DNA from: Brevundimonas intermedia
Lineage (GTDB): Bacteria > Pseudomonadota > Alphaproteobacteria > Caulobacterales > Caulobacteraceae
DNA: 64,000 nt
Assembly: GCF_027922165.1 (NCBI RefSeq)
Contig: NZ_BSFD01000001.1
Coordinates: forward strand, 204,883 to 268,882
Reading direction: 5' to 3'
In this document: one piece after another, positions 32,863-42,437 of the stretch
Position numbering within the stretch: position 1 is the first letter of the stretch
How the letters are laid out: each line of letters starts with the position of its first letter
Notes under the pieces: generated by a model
Seen by the model: only the letters and a program-made list of their open reading frames with translations
Told to the model about the DNA's origin: nothing
Databases searched by the model: none
Translations under genes and position numbers: made by a program

Positions 32863-35800
32863 CAGATGTCCCCTCCCCGCCCGGTGGCCGGAGCCGGCGC
32901 ATCGGGATCGGTCAGGCTGGAAGTTTGATCGTAACGGACGGCTTCAGTCTTGGTCGGCGTCGGCGTCTTGCCTTGCGGCAGTTTGGACGACATCCAACGG
33001 GTCACGACATAGAAGACCGGCGTGAAGATCAGGCCGAAGAAGGTCACCCCCAGCATGCCGGAGAAGACCGCCGTGCCCAGCGACTGGCGCATTTCGGCGC
33101 CGGGGCCGGTCGCCAGCATCAGCGGCACGACGCCGAGGATGAAGGCGAAGGAGGTCATCAGGATCGGGCGCAGACGGCTGCGGGCGGCATGCACGGCCGC
33201 GTCGAAGCGGTTCATGCCCTCCTCCTCTTCCGCCTGTTTGGCGAACTCGACGATCAGGATGGCGTTCTTGGCCGCAAGCGCGATCAGAACGACCAGGCCG
33301 ATCTGGACCAGGATGTTGTTGTCCAGACCCCGCAAGTTCACGCCGATGATGGCCGCGAGCAGACACATCGGCACGATCAGGATGACCGCCAGCGGAAGCG
33401 TGAAGGCTTCATACTGGGCCGCCAGCACCAGGAAGACGAAGACCACGGCCATCAGGAAGATCATCGTCGCGCCCGATCCGGCCGCCTTCTGCTGGTAGGC
33501 CAGCTCGGTCCACTCGTAGGAGAAGCCTTGCGGCAGGGTGCTGGTCGCCATCTGCTCCATGACCTGCAGCGCCTGGCCGGAGGACACGCCCATGGCGGCA
33601 TTGCCCTGAAGCTCGGACGCCGGGAACAGGTTGTAGCGGACGATCCGCGACGGACCCGAGTCATTGACCAGGTTGGCCACCGAACCGATCGGCACCATGG
33701 CCCCGCTGGACGAGCGGGTCTTCAGGTTGGCGATATCGGCGATGTCGTCGCGGTACTGGGGCTCGGCCTGGGCCGTGACCCGGTAGGTGCGGCCCAGCAG
33801 GTTGAAGTCGTTCACATAGGACGAGCCCAGATAGACCCCGAGGGTGTCGAACACGGCGCTGGGCTGAACGCCCATCATCAACGCCTTGTCACGATCCACG
33901 TCGGCCGAGATGCGGGGCGAGCCGGTGTTGTAGGTCGAAAAGACCTGGCTGACCTGATCCGGGGCCTGGGCGGCGGCGCCCATCATGGCGAAGGTCGCCC
34001 CCTCCAGCGCGCGGTAGCCGGCGCCCGAGGTGTCCTGGATCATCATCTTGAAGCCGTTGCCGTTGCCCAGCCCCTGGACCGCCGGCGGAGCGATGACGAA
34101 GATCTGCGCGTCCTCGATCTGACCCGTAGCCTGGGTGATGGCTCCGGCCAGGGCGGTCGCGGCCTCTTCCTTGGTCCGGTCCTCGAAGGGGCTCAGACGC
34201 ACGAAGATGGTGGCGGCGTTGGAGCCGAACGAGAAGCTGGCGCCGTCGAGGCCGGCGAAGGCCACAGTGCCGTCGACGCCATTGGTGTCGCGGATGATCT
34301 GGCTGGCGCGTTGCATGATCGCCTCTGTGCGATCCAGCGAGGCGCCGGCGGGCAGTTGGATGACGCCGATCAGGAAGCCCTGATCCTGCTCGGGAATAAA
34401 GCCCGAGGGCGTATCGACCAGACGCCAGGCGGTCAGGCCCAGCAGACCGGCGTAGATGATCAGCACCAGACCCACGGTGCGCACCAGGCGCGCCGTCAGA
34501 CGGCCGTAGCGATCCGACAGCCAGTCGAAGCCCTCGTTGAACTTACGCCCGGCCCAGCCGCCGTAATAGACGACCGAACCCAGGACGCCCGGCTTGCGCG
34601 CGTTCTCGTGGTCCTTCTTGTGCGGCTTCAGCAGCAGGGCGGCCATGGCCGGCGACAGGGTCAGCGACACGAACAACGAGATGACCGAGGCCGAGGCGAT
34701 GACCACCGCGAACTGGCGGTAGAAGATGCCCGGAATGCCCGGAACGAACATGGTCGGGACGAACACTGACACCAGCACCAGGCCGATGGCGATCAGAGCA
34801 CCCGAGACCTCCTGCATTGATCGATAGGCGGCCTCCTTTGGAGACAGGCCTTCGCTGATGGCCCGTTCCACGTTCTCGACCACGACGATGGCGTCATCGA
34901 CGACGATGCCGACCGCGAGGACGAGGGCGAACAGGGACAGGGAGTTGATCGAATAGCCGAGGGCCAGCTGCACCGCGAAGGTGCCGACCAGGGCGACCGG
35001 GATGGCCACGATGGGGATGATGGCCGCGCGCCAGGTCTGGAGGAAGACCATGACCACGATCACGACCAGGAAGACGGCCTCAATCAGGGTGTGCTGGACC
35101 GACTCCACCGAGGCGGCGACGAACTCAGTCGGGTTATAGGGGACGGACAGCTCCATGCCGGCGGGCAGCTCGGCCTGGACGGCCTCGACCTCGGCGAGCA
35201 CGCGTTCGGCGGTGCCCAGGGCGTTGGCCCCCGGCTGCTGAACAATGGCCAGACCGACGCCGCGCTGGCCGTCGAAGAAGCCGCGGATCCCGTAATCCTG
35301 GGCGCCCAGTTCGATCCGCGCCACGTCGCGCAGATAGGTGACGCGCCCTTCGCTGTCGGTCTTGAGGACGACGTTGGAGAACTGGTCGGGATCGGTCAGA
35401 CGACCCTGAACCTGGATCGGCAGTTGGAAGGCCGAGGCGTTGTTCGCGAACGGGGGCTGGCCGATCGAGCCGGCGGCGGCCTGGACGTTCTGGGCTTGCA
35501 GAGCGGCGACGATGTCGGGGCCGGTCAGACCGCGCTCGGCCGCCTTGGCCGGGTCGATCCAGATCCGCATCGAATAGTTGCCGCCGCCGAAGACCTGGAC
35601 GGCGCCCACGCCCTCGAGCCGCAGCAGGCGGTCCCGCAGCGTCGAGTTGCCGTAGTTGCCGACATAGTCGTTGCTCAGCGAGCCGTCGGGCGAGGTCAGA
35701 CCCAGCACCATCAGGAAGCCGCTCTCGGCCTTGTTGACCACCACGCCGGTCTGACGGACCGCGTCGGGAAGACGGGGTTCAGCCAGGGAGACGCGGTTCT

Positions 35801-36128
35801 GGACCAGCACCTGGGCGGCGTCCAGGTCGGTGCCGGGCTGGAAGGTGACGGTGATGGCCACCGCCCCGTCCGAGGTGGACGAGGAGGTGATGTAGAGCAT
35901 GTCCTCGACGCCGTTCACCTCCTGCTCGATGGGGGCGGCGACGGTTTCGGCCAGGGTCTCGGCCGAGGCGCCGGGATAGGAGGCGTTGATGGTGATCGTG
36001 GGCGGCGCGATCTCCGGGTACTGCGACAGGGGCAGCAGCGGATAGGCGAAGACGCCGATGATGGTGATCACCACCGAGATCACGGCCGCAAAGATCGGCC
36101 GGTCGATGAAGAAGCGGGATATGTTCAT
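32862..36128 (-). CDS. RND multidrug efflux pump, HAE1 family (AcrB/MexB-like)
   Basis: A 1088-residue inner-membrane proton-driven pump, a little longer than the usual 1030-1050 because of a hydrophilic C-terminal tail. Twelve membrane segments and two large periplasmic loops are visible. The proton-relay Asp pair is in GIVVDDAIVVVENV and the relay Lys in AAKNAILIVEFA. The N-terminus MNISRFFIDRPIFAAVISVV and the loop GSIGQPPF are classic for HAE1. It should export hydrophobic drugs, dyes or bile-type compounds together with the adjacent adaptor and channel. Confidence 0.95.
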   Translation of the reverse strand: MNISRFFIDRPIFAAVISVVITIIGVFAYPLLPLSQYPEIAPPTITINASYPGASAETLAETVAAPIEQEVNGVEDMLYITSSSTSDGAVAITVTFQPGTDLDAAQVLVQNRVSLAEPRLPDAVRQTGVVVNKAESGFLMVLGLTSPDGSLSNDYVGNYGNSTLRDRLLRLEGVGAVQVFGGGNYSMRIWIDPAKAAERGLTGPDIVAALQAQNVQAAAGSIGQPPFANNASAFQLPIQVQGRLTDPDQFSNVVLKTDSEGRVTYLRDVARIELGAQDYGIRGFFDGQRGVGLAIVQQPGANALGTAERVLAEVEAVQAELPAGMELSVPYNPTEFVAASVESVQHTLIEAVFLVVIVVMVFLQTWRAAIIPIVAIPVALVGTFAVQLALGYSINSLSLFALVLAVGIVVDDAIVVVENVERAISEGLSPKEAAYRSMQEVSGALIAIGLVLVSVFVPTMFVPGIPGIFYRQFAVVIASASVISLFVSLTLSPAMAALLLKPHKKDHENARKPGVLGSVVYYGGWAGRKFNEGFDWLSDRYGRLTARLVRTVGLVLIIYAGLLGLTAWRLVDTPSGFIPEQDQGFLIGVIQLPAGASLDRTEAIMQRASQIIRDTNGVDGTVAFAGLDGASFSFGSNAATIFVRLSPFEDRTKEEAATALAGAITQATGQIEDAQIFVIAPPAVQGLGNGNGFKMMIQDTSGAGYRALEGATFAMMGAAAQAPDQVSQVFSTYNTGSPRISADVDRDKALMMGVQPSAVFDTLGVYLGSSYVNDFNLLGRTYRVTAQAEPQYRDDIADIANLKTRSSSGAMVPIGSVANLVNDSGPSRIVRYNLFPASELQGNAAMGVSSGQALQVMEQMATSTLPQGFSYEWTELAYQQKAAGSGATMIFLMAVVFVFLVLAAQYEAFTLPLAVILIVPMCLLAAIIGVNLRGLDNNILVQIGLVVLIALAAKNAILIVEFAKQAEEEEGMNRFDAAVHAARSRLRPILMTSFAFILGVVPLMLATGPGAEMRQSLGTAVFSGMLGVTFFGLIFTPVFYVVTRWMSSKLPQGKTPTPTKTEAVRYDQTSSLTDPDAPAPATGRGGDI

Positions 36129-36131
36129 GGC

Positions 36132-37340
36132 TTAGTCGCCGGTGGAGAGGCTGCTGGCGAACGAACCGGTCGAAGCCGGGGCCGCCTGGGTGACCGGCGC
36201 GTCCGACGCCTGTTCGGCGACAGGGGCGATGCGGCCGTTCTTGGGGGTGACCTTGGAGCCCGGCTGGGCGGCGCGCTGGAGACCGGCGATGATCACGCGG
36301 TCGGTCGGGGCCAGGCCCGACTTGATCACGCGCAGGCCCTGGACGATCGGACCCAGCTGGACGGGCTTGGCCGTGACCGAACCGTCGGCGTTGACGACCG
36401 AGACGACGCGGCGCGACTGATCGGTGCCGATGGCGGTGTCCGGCACCAGCAGAGCGTCGTAGGAGCCGGCGCCCGCGACCTGGGCGCGGCCGAACAGGCC
36501 GGGACGCAGGAAGCCGTCGCCGTTCGGCACGATGGCGCGCATGCGGATGACGCCCGACGCGGTGTCCAGCGCATTGTCCGAGAAGTCCAGGCGACCGGTG
36601 CGGGTGAAGCCGCTCTCATCTTGCAGACGGATGCGGACCGGGGCGCCGTTGGCGGCGCCGCCGTCGCGCAGATACTTCAGCAGGACCGCTTCCGAGCCGT
36701 CGAAGACGAAGTGGATAGGACCGCCCGAGATGATGGTGGTCAGGATGTCGCCCGCCGAAGAGCCGCCGGCGACCAGATTGCCCGGATCGACCCGACGATC
36801 CGAGACCCGGCCCGAGGTCGGCGCCGTGACGCGGGTGTATTCCAGATCCAGCTGGGCGGTGCGCACGGCCGCGTTGGCGGCGGCGAGATTGGCTACCGCC
36901 GCGTCGACCGCGGCCTTGTTGGAATCATACTCCGCCTTGGACACCGCCTGCGAGGCCAGAAGCGTCTCGCTGCGGGCCAGGTTGGCGCGCGCCAGGGTCA
37001 GCTGCGACTGCATCTGGGCAACCTGGGCTTGGGCCTGGGCCAGGGCGGCCTGGGCCGGTCGCGGGTCCAGGGTGAACAGCAACTGGCCGCGCTGGACCAT
37101 CTGGCCGTCGCGGAAGTGGACGGCCTGGACATAGCCGCCGACGCGGGCGCGAACGTCCACGCTCTCGACCGCTTCAAAGCGGCCCGTGAATTCGTCCCAG
37201 TCCACCACCTGCTGCTGCAGTGGCGTGGCCACCGTCACCGGCGGAGCGCCGCCGGGCGCCTGGCCTTCGGCCTTGGGGGAACAACCATATAGCGCACCCG
37301 TCACCATGACGGACACGGCCGCAATCTTCAGCCCGCGCAT
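36132..37340 (-). CDS. RND periplasmic adaptor (AcrA/MexA-like)
   Basis: A 402-residue membrane-fusion protein. The ATG at 37340 has AGGGAG upstream on the minus strand; the frame extends to 37412 but without signal character. The signal peptide ends in a lipobox-like ALYGC, so it is probably a lipoprotein. Domains: lipoyl half (VDVRARVGGYVQAVHFRDGQ), alpha-hairpin (about 95-170), second lipoyl half (LEYTRVTAPTSGRVSDRRVD), beta-barrel and membrane-proximal parts. It starts the operon, three bases before the pump gene, and is divergent from the tetR gene. Confidence 0.93.
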   Translation of the reverse strand: MRGLKIAAVSVMVTGALYGCSPKAEGQAPGGAPPVTVATPLQQQVVDWDEFTGRFEAVESVDVRARVGGYVQAVHFRDGQMVQRGQLLFTLDPRPAQAALAQAQAQVAQMQSQLTLARANLARSETLLASQAVSKAEYDSNKAAVDAAVANLAAANAAVRTAQLDLEYTRVTAPTSGRVSDRRVDPGNLVAGGSSAGDILTTIISGGPIHFVFDGSEAVLLKYLRDGGAANGAPVRIRLQDESGFTRTGRLDFSDNALDTASGVIRMRAIVPNGDGFLRPGLFGRAQVAGAGSYDALLVPDTAIGTDQSRRVVSVVNADGSVTAKPVQLGPIVQGLRVIKSGLAPTDRVIIAGLQRAAQPGSKVTPKNGRIAPVAEQASDAPVTQAAPASTGSFASSLSTGD

Positions 37341-37405
37341 CTGCGCAATCTCCCTGTCGGAGGTAAATCCCAGTCGTGCGGACATAGGCCGATGGGGAGT
37401 CGGCC

Positions 37406-37425
37406 TTGTCAACGCGTGGTGACTT
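37406..37425 (-). promoter_or_regulatory. Operator-like site 1, over the adaptor promoter
   Basis: TTGTCAAC-GCGT-GGTGACTT is an imperfect relative of site 2. Read on the minus strand it contains TTGACA, a good -35 hexamer for the pump operon. It lies exactly 40 bases from site 2, about four helical turns, so two repressor dimers could bind the same DNA face. Confidence 0.55.
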
Positions 37426-37445
37426 AATGCGAGGCATCGTGACGC

Positions 37446-37465
37446 TTGTCAACAGGCGTTGACAA
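37446..37465 (+). promoter_or_regulatory. Operator-like site 2, over the tetR promoter
   Basis: TTGTCAAC-AGGC-GTTGACAA is a perfect inverted repeat with 8-base arms. Its right arm holds TTGACA (37459-37464), a consensus -35 for the tetR direction, so binding would shut off tetR itself. This favours the later tetR start codon. Confidence 0.7.
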
Positions 37466-37510
37466 AGCCATATGTGTTCTACGGTTATTGTTCTGTGGAG
37501 TTTTGTCCCC

Positions 37511-38080
37511 TTGTTATGTCCCGGCCCCCGCCCGAGGAACGCCGCCGCCACGCGCACGGCCATCCTTGACGCAGCACGCGAAAGATTCGCGGCCGAGAGC
37601 TATGATGACGTGGGCATGCGCGACATCGCGCGGGACGTGGGGGTCGATGCGGCCCTGATCAGCCGCTATTTCGGCTCGAAGGACGACCTGTTCGTGGCCG
37701 CCCTAGACAGCTGCGGCGACGGCAGCGCCCTGATGTCGGGCGAGAAGGCCGACTTCGGCCGGCGCGTGGCGCACGAGATCGTGTTCGAACCCAAGAAGGC
37801 CGAGAAGCTGAAGGGCATGTCGATCATGCTGCGCTCCATCGGTTCGGCCAAGGCGGCGGAAATGGTGCAGTCCAGTTGCACCCAGCGCTTCTTCGGTCCT
37901 TTGGAAGACTGGCTCAGCGGCCCGGACGCCACGGTGCGCGCGCGGCTGCTGGCGGGCTTCATCATGGGCATGTCGGTCAGCCGCGAACTGGGCGGCGGCA
38001 CATTCAATATCGAGCCGGCCGAGTGCGAAAAGATGCGCGACCGGCTGGCGCCGATCCTTCAGTCCCTGATCGACGGCTGA
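37511..38080 (+). CDS. TetR family regulator of the RND pump
   Basis: A repressor of about 189 residues. TTG at 37511 (MLCPGPRPRN) is preferred over ATG at 37472, because a promoter with its -35 inside operator site 2 would start transcription after 37472; GGAG lies 11 bases upstream of the TTG. The helix-turn-helix is clear: TRTAILDAARERFAAESYDD, then IARDVGVDAALISRYFGSKD. The C-terminal helical domain contains two Cys (SCGDG, QSSCTQRF) that could act as a redox or electrophile switch. Control of the divergent pump operon is inferred from position and operators. Confidence 0.85.
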   Translation: MLCPGPRPRNAAATRTAILDAARERFAAESYDDVGMRDIARDVGVDAALISRYFGSKDDLFVAALDSCGDGSALMSGEKADFGRRVAHEIVFEPKKAEKLKGMSIMLRSIGSAKAAEMVQSSCTQRFFGPLEDWLSGPDATVRARLLAGFIMGMSVSRELGGGTFNIEPAECEKMRDRLAPILQSLIDG

Positions 38081-38100
38081 GAAGCCAACGGAATTAGAAA

Positions 38101-38134
38101 GGGCGCGGAGGTCTCCCTCCGCGCCCCTTGTCTT
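38101..38134. terminator. Bidirectional terminator between tetR and the sugar MFS gene
   Basis: GGGCGCGGAGG (38101-38111) and CCTCCGCGCCC (38116-38126) form a perfect 11-bp stem with a TCTC loop. An A-rich run (GAATTAGAAA) precedes it and CTTGTCTT follows. It serves the converging genes on either side. Confidence 0.85.
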
Positions 38135-38150
38135 GTCCGACGACCCGACT

Positions 38151-39425
38151 TTAGTGCGAGGCGGTCGTGGTCACTTCCGCCTTGGCCTTGGTCCGAGCGC
38201 AGGCGATGGCGAAGACGGTCAGGCCCACATAGCCCGCCATCGGCACCAGGAAGGCCGGCTGAAGCGCGCCGGCGGCGTCGGCGATACGCGCCGCCACCTG
38301 CGGCAGCAGGGCGCCGCCGATGATGCCGAACACCAGCAGGCCCGAGGTCGCCGAGGTCGGGGCCGTGGACCGCTCCAGCGTCAGGGTGAAGATGGTCGGG
38401 AACATGATCGAGTTGAACAGCCCGATAGACAGGACCGCATAGGCCGCCGTCGGTCCGCCGATCTGGCTGACCAGCAAGCAGATCGATGCGGCGGCGACCG
38501 TGCAAACGGCGAGGACCACGCCAGGCGATACGCGCGACAGCACCAGCGAACCGATGAACCGGCCGACCATGGCGCCGCCCCAGTAGAGGGCGACCATCTT
38601 GCCCGCCGTCTCGATCGGGGCGTTCAGGATGTCGGGGCTTTCGAGGAAGTTAGTCAGCATGCCGCCGATGGCCACTTCCGAACCGACATAGAGGAAGATG
38701 GCCAGGGCGCCGAAGACGGCCCAAGGCGAGGACAGGGCCTTCAGCGGCGAGACCGCCTCGGTCGCGGCCGGAGCCGCCGCATTGATCTTCTTGCGCGCGG
38801 TGAAGATGAAGAAGGCGACGACGGCGAAGAAGGCGCCCATGCTCAGGAAGGCCATGTCGATGCTGCGCAGCGACTGGGTCCGGGTCGCGACCGTGACCAC
38901 GGCGCCGGCGGCGAAAACGCCGCCCGTCAGCAGGACGTGCGAGCCCAGCCATGGACCGACCGTGGTGCCCAGGGAGTTGAAGGCCTGGGACAGGTTCAGA
39001 CGGCTGGACGCGCCCTTGCGGCTGCCCAGTTCGGCGACGAGCGGATTGGCCGCGACCTGCAGCAGGGTGACGCCCGAGGCGATCACGAACAGGGCGATCA
39101 GCACGCCCGGATACCAGTCGGCGGCCGTGGCGGCCGGCACGATCAGACAGCCCGCCACCATGACGACCAACGCGCCGATGATCGACCGGCTATAGCCCAG
39201 CCGGCCCAGCACCGCCGCCGCCGGCAGGGACATCAGCCCATAGGCGATGAACCAGGCGAAGGTCGTCAGGAAGGCTTCGGCGTTGTTCAGATCGAACACC
39301 CGCTTCACCGCGGCGATCAGCGGATCGATCAGCGAGGTGGCGAACCCCCAGGCAAAGAAGAGCGTGGTGACATAGGCGAAGGCCAGGGTCGTACCCTGGC
39401 GCTTTGGAGCCTCTGGAGCGGACAT
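38151..39425 (-). CDS. FHS-type sugar MFS transporter (glucose/galactose/fucose permease-like)
   Basis: A 424-residue, 12-helix sugar:H+ symporter of the FucP/GluP group. The ATG at 39425 has AGGGGG six bases upstream; the longer frame to 39635 is non-coding in character. LFFAWGFATSLIDPLIAAVK at the first helix and the GxxLLQVAANPLVAELG helix-4 signature are diagnostic. The second half has MVALYWGGAMVGRFIGSLVL. The stretch ANPLVAELGSRKGASSRLNL includes the loop typical of the family. It lies next to the maltodextrin TonB receptor and probably brings in glucose released in the periplasm. Confidence 0.9.
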   Translation of the reverse strand: MSAPEAPKRQGTTLAFAYVTTLFFAWGFATSLIDPLIAAVKRVFDLNNAEAFLTTFAWFIAYGLMSLPAAAVLGRLGYSRSIIGALVVMVAGCLIVPAATAADWYPGVLIALFVIASGVTLLQVAANPLVAELGSRKGASSRLNLSQAFNSLGTTVGPWLGSHVLLTGGVFAAGAVVTVATRTQSLRSIDMAFLSMGAFFAVVAFFIFTARKKINAAAPAATEAVSPLKALSSPWAVFGALAIFLYVGSEVAIGGMLTNFLESPDILNAPIETAGKMVALYWGGAMVGRFIGSLVLSRVSPGVVLAVCTVAAASICLLVSQIGGPTAAYAVLSIGLFNSIMFPTIFTLTLERSTAPTSATSGLLVFGIIGGALLPQVAARIADAAGALQPAFLVPMAGYVGLTVFAIACARTKAKAEVTTTASH

Positions 39426-39607
39426 GAATTCCCCCTGCGGAAAAGAACTATGGACGGCCGCGCTTTGCCCGCGCGGTTCTGGTCGCCTTGGTTCGGGCAT
39501 CGCGGACGCGCCGTCCAGCGGAAAAACACCGGCTGTAACCAAACTTTGGCCAAGCGGATGGCCTTGGGAGCAGTCGCTTCGGCGCAAAAGAGAAGGCCAA
39601 AAAGAAA

Positions 39608-39633
39608 GGGCCGCCCCGTTTCCGGGGCGGCCC
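39608..39633 (-). terminator. Terminator of the maltodextrin TonB receptor gene
   Basis: GGGCCGCCCCG and its complement CGGGGCGGCCC form a perfect 11-bp stem around TTTC, 20 bases past the receptor stop. On the minus strand TTTCTTTTT follows. Confidence 0.88.
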
Positions 39634-39653
39634 AAGTTTGCTCAGGGGAGAAA

Positions 39654-42437
39654 TCAGAAGCGGTAGTTCATGCCCACCGCGAAGGTCCGGCCGTAGCTCT
39701 GATAATCGATGGTCCGGCGTTCATCGCCGTTTTCGAAGGTCTTGAACGGTTCGTCGGTCAGGTTGTTGACCTGGGCCAGGATCGAGAGGCCTTCCAGCGG
39801 GCCGGACTGGAACTCGTAGCCGACCTGGGCGTCGACGACGGTTTCCTCGGCCACCGAGCGCAGGGTGCGGCCGTTGCCGAAGCCGGCGACCTCGCCCAGG
39901 AAGTCCGAACGGTAACGACCCGAGACGCGGGCCTGGAAGCCGTAACGTTCGTAGTAGAGCGTGCCGTTCATGACCGTTTCCGACAGGCCCGGCAGGGTGG
40001 TGGGCGGGTTGGCGGGATCCGGCTGGACCTCGCTGTCCGTCTGCGAGGCGCTGAACATGCCGCCAAAGCCTTCCAGCGCGGGGTGGAAGAGGTCAAACGG
40101 CGCGGAGACCGAGAATTCCAGGCCCTTGATCCAGCCGCCGTCGCCGTTTTCAGGCGTCGTGAGAACACCCTCATTGATCACGGGCGTGACGCCGCCGGTC
40201 GGATAACCGGTGAAATCGAACAGCACGCTACGCGTGTAGACGTAGCTTTCCAGGTTTTTGTAGAAGGCCGCCAGCGAGACATAGCCCTTGCGGTTGGCGA
40301 AGTATTTCTCGAACGAGATGTCGACCACATCGGCGATGAAGGGCTTCAGCTCGGGATTTCCGCCGCCGCCCCCCCACGGCGAGTTCTGGGTCGGCGTGGC
40401 GTTTGCGTTGTTGTTGCCCGCGTTAAACGAGAAATTCCGCGAGGCGCGCATGTCGTCCATCCGCGGGCGGGCCAGGGTGCGGGCGACGGCGAAGCGGGCG
40501 AACATGTCGTCGCCGACTTCCAGGATGAAGTTCGAGCTGGGCAGGATTTCCAGATATTCCGCGCCGCCGGTGAGCTCCGCGACGGCGGCCACGCCCTGGC
40601 TGATCTGCTGGGCCTCGAAGCCTTGCCCCTGCTGATCGGTGTAGACGAACTGCATGCCGACATTGCCAGTCAGCGGCCGGCCGAACAGAGAGTGGTCGAT
40701 GTTGGCGCGGATATAGGCGGTCGAGACCTTTTCCGTCACTTCCCAGTTGCCGGCGGCGACGTCGGCGTTGGGGTTGCGGACCAGGTCAAGCAGGCCGCTG
40801 TTGACTAGGCCCAGGGCGTCATAGCTGAGCACCTGGGAGATGCCGAGATAGCCCAGATCGGTCGGGTCCAGCAGATATTCCGACGGCACGAACAGGTCGC
40901 CGCCGCCGGGGACGCCGATGTAGTACTGGTCGTTGACGAAGGTCTTGTTGCGCTCCGAATAGTTCAGGCCGAAGTCGATCGACTTGAACGGGCTCTGGTG
41001 CAGCTGACGGTTCGCGGTGAGGCGGACGGCCTTGATCTCGTCCTCGATGGACGGGGTGTTCATATAGCCGACCTGGCCGCCCGGAATGACGTCCGAGCCC
41101 CAGCCCTGGGCCGAGGTGATGCGGATCAGGGTCGGGTCGGCGTAGTCGAGCTGGCTGGTGAAGCGGGTGACGCCGTCATCGGTCAGTTCGAAGCCGAGGG
41201 TGTCCAGCGCGCCGTTGATGTTGCGCCCGGTGCCGGCGTTGGTCTCGAGGATGATGTCGTTCCGCTCGACCTTCGAATAGTTGACGTCCAGGACCAGGGT
41301 CCAGTCGTCGTTGGCGACGAACTCGGTGTTCCAGCCCAAGGCCGTGATGTTGCTGTCGCGCTTGTTCAGATCGTTGCGGACGACGCCCTTGATGTTGTCC
41401 CAGGTGCCGGCGACGATCAGACCGTCCTCGACCGTGTAGCCCGAGCGGAGCGATGGGGCTGGGCGGCAGAGCGACGAAGCCACGTTCACGGTGCAGTCCC
41501 CAGCCGAACCGCCCCAGGCCAGCGGGAATTCGATGCCGCGCAGGACCTGGGTGTTCTTGAACTCGGAATAGAAGGCGTCGATCGTCGAATGGATGCGATC
41601 GTTCGGGCGCCATTCCAGCACGCCCATATAGCCGTCGCGCTCCAGCTCCGACGACATGACATAGGGTTTGACGCCGCCGGTCAGCAGATTGCCGTCGCTG
41701 TATGTCGGGTAGCCCCAGGCGTTGAACCGCTCGGACTGGTAGGGCGAGCTCATGTGGGCGTAGCCCAGGGCGACGCCCAGCGTCCCATCCATGAACTGGT
41801 CGATGTAGGAAATCGTGTAGCGGTCGCCGCTGTCTGTCGTGCCCGAGTTCAGGGCGCCGATGTCGTTCCACTCATGACGATAGTTCACGGCGATGGCTTG
41901 GCGGCCATAGGCCAGGGGCCGAACGGTGCGCAGATCGACGGTGCCGGCCAAGCCCTGGCCGATCAGGGCAGAGTCCGGGGTCTTGTAGACGACGACGCTG
42001 CCCAGCAGTTCCGACGGGAATTGGTCGAACTCGACGCCGCGGTTGTCGCCGGTGGTGACCAGTTCGCGGCCGTTCAGCAGGGCGGTGGTGAAGTCGGGCC
42101 CGAGGCCGCGGATGGAGATCTGTTGGCTGCGGCCGTCCAGGCGCTGCATGGTCACGCCCGGCAGGCGGGCCAGGGATTCGGCGATGGAGACGTCCGGCAG
42201 CTTGCCGATGTCTTCGGCGGAGATGACTTCGACGATCGAGGTGTTGTTGGCCTTGGCCGAGATCGAGGCCTCGATCGAGCGGCGGATGCCGGTGACGACG
42301 ATTTCGTCGACCTCTGCGGCCTGGTCGTCGGCCTGAGCGGCGGTTTGGGCGTGAACGCTGCTGACGGACATCAGCATGGCGGCGCCGAATGCGGCGCCCG
42401 ACATCAGGCGCACGCGCCGGTTAAGACGTTGAGACAT
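39654..42437 (-). CDS. TonB-dependent receptor, Caulobacter maltodextrin type
   Basis: A 927-residue outer-membrane importer of the large TonB-dependent receptor group (the type called TIGR01782). The start ATG at 42437 has GGGAGG six bases upstream; the ATG at 42443 lies inside that site. The signal peptide is LMSGAAFGAAMLMSVSSVHA-Q. The N-terminal VDEIVVTGIRRSIEASISAK carries the TonB box and the RRS plug motif typical of the group. The plug includes LARLPGVTMQRLDGRSQQIS. The barrel ends TFAVGMNYRF. With amylase divergent and hydrolases beyond it, maltose/maltodextrin is the likely substrate, as for MalA of Caulobacter crescentus. A TGCAAA direct repeat lies 50-75 bases upstream of the start. 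Confidence 0.93.
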   Translation of the reverse strand: MSQRLNRRVRLMSGAAFGAAMLMSVSSVHAQTAAQADDQAAEVDEIVVTGIRRSIEASISAKANNTSIVEVISAEDIGKLPDVSIAESLARLPGVTMQRLDGRSQQISIRGLGPDFTTALLNGRELVTTGDNRGVEFDQFPSELLGSVVVYKTPDSALIGQGLAGTVDLRTVRPLAYGRQAIAVNYRHEWNDIGALNSGTTDSGDRYTISYIDQFMDGTLGVALGYAHMSSPYQSERFNAWGYPTYSDGNLLTGGVKPYVMSSELERDGYMGVLEWRPNDRIHSTIDAFYSEFKNTQVLRGIEFPLAWGGSAGDCTVNVASSLCRPAPSLRSGYTVEDGLIVAGTWDNIKGVVRNDLNKRDSNITALGWNTEFVANDDWTLVLDVNYSKVERNDIILETNAGTGRNINGALDTLGFELTDDGVTRFTSQLDYADPTLIRITSAQGWGSDVIPGGQVGYMNTPSIEDEIKAVRLTANRQLHQSPFKSIDFGLNYSERNKTFVNDQYYIGVPGGGDLFVPSEYLLDPTDLGYLGISQVLSYDALGLVNSGLLDLVRNPNADVAAGNWEVTEKVSTAYIRANIDHSLFGRPLTGNVGMQFVYTDQQGQGFEAQQISQGVAAVAELTGGAEYLEILPSSNFILEVGDDMFARFAVARTLARPRMDDMRASRNFSFNAGNNNANATPTQNSPWGGGGGNPELKPFIADVVDISFEKYFANRKGYVSLAAFYKNLESYVYTRSVLFDFTGYPTGGVTPVINEGVLTTPENGDGGWIKGLEFSVSAPFDLFHPALEGFGGMFSASQTDSEVQPDPANPPTTLPGLSETVMNGTLYYERYGFQARVSGRYRSDFLGEVAGFGNGRTLRSVAEETVVDAQVGYEFQSGPLEGLSILAQVNNLTDEPFKTFENGDERRTIDYQSYGRTFAVGMNYRF

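Noticed and set aside
32925-34769. Long plus-strand frame opposite the RND pump
   Set aside because: It is a mirror of the pump coding strand, rich in Arg/Asp/Gly/His with no recognisable domain.
38133-40808. 891-codon plus-strand frame opposite the sugar MFS gene and TonB receptor
   Set aside because: It spans two genes and a terminator on the other strand, which no real gene would do, and has shadow composition.
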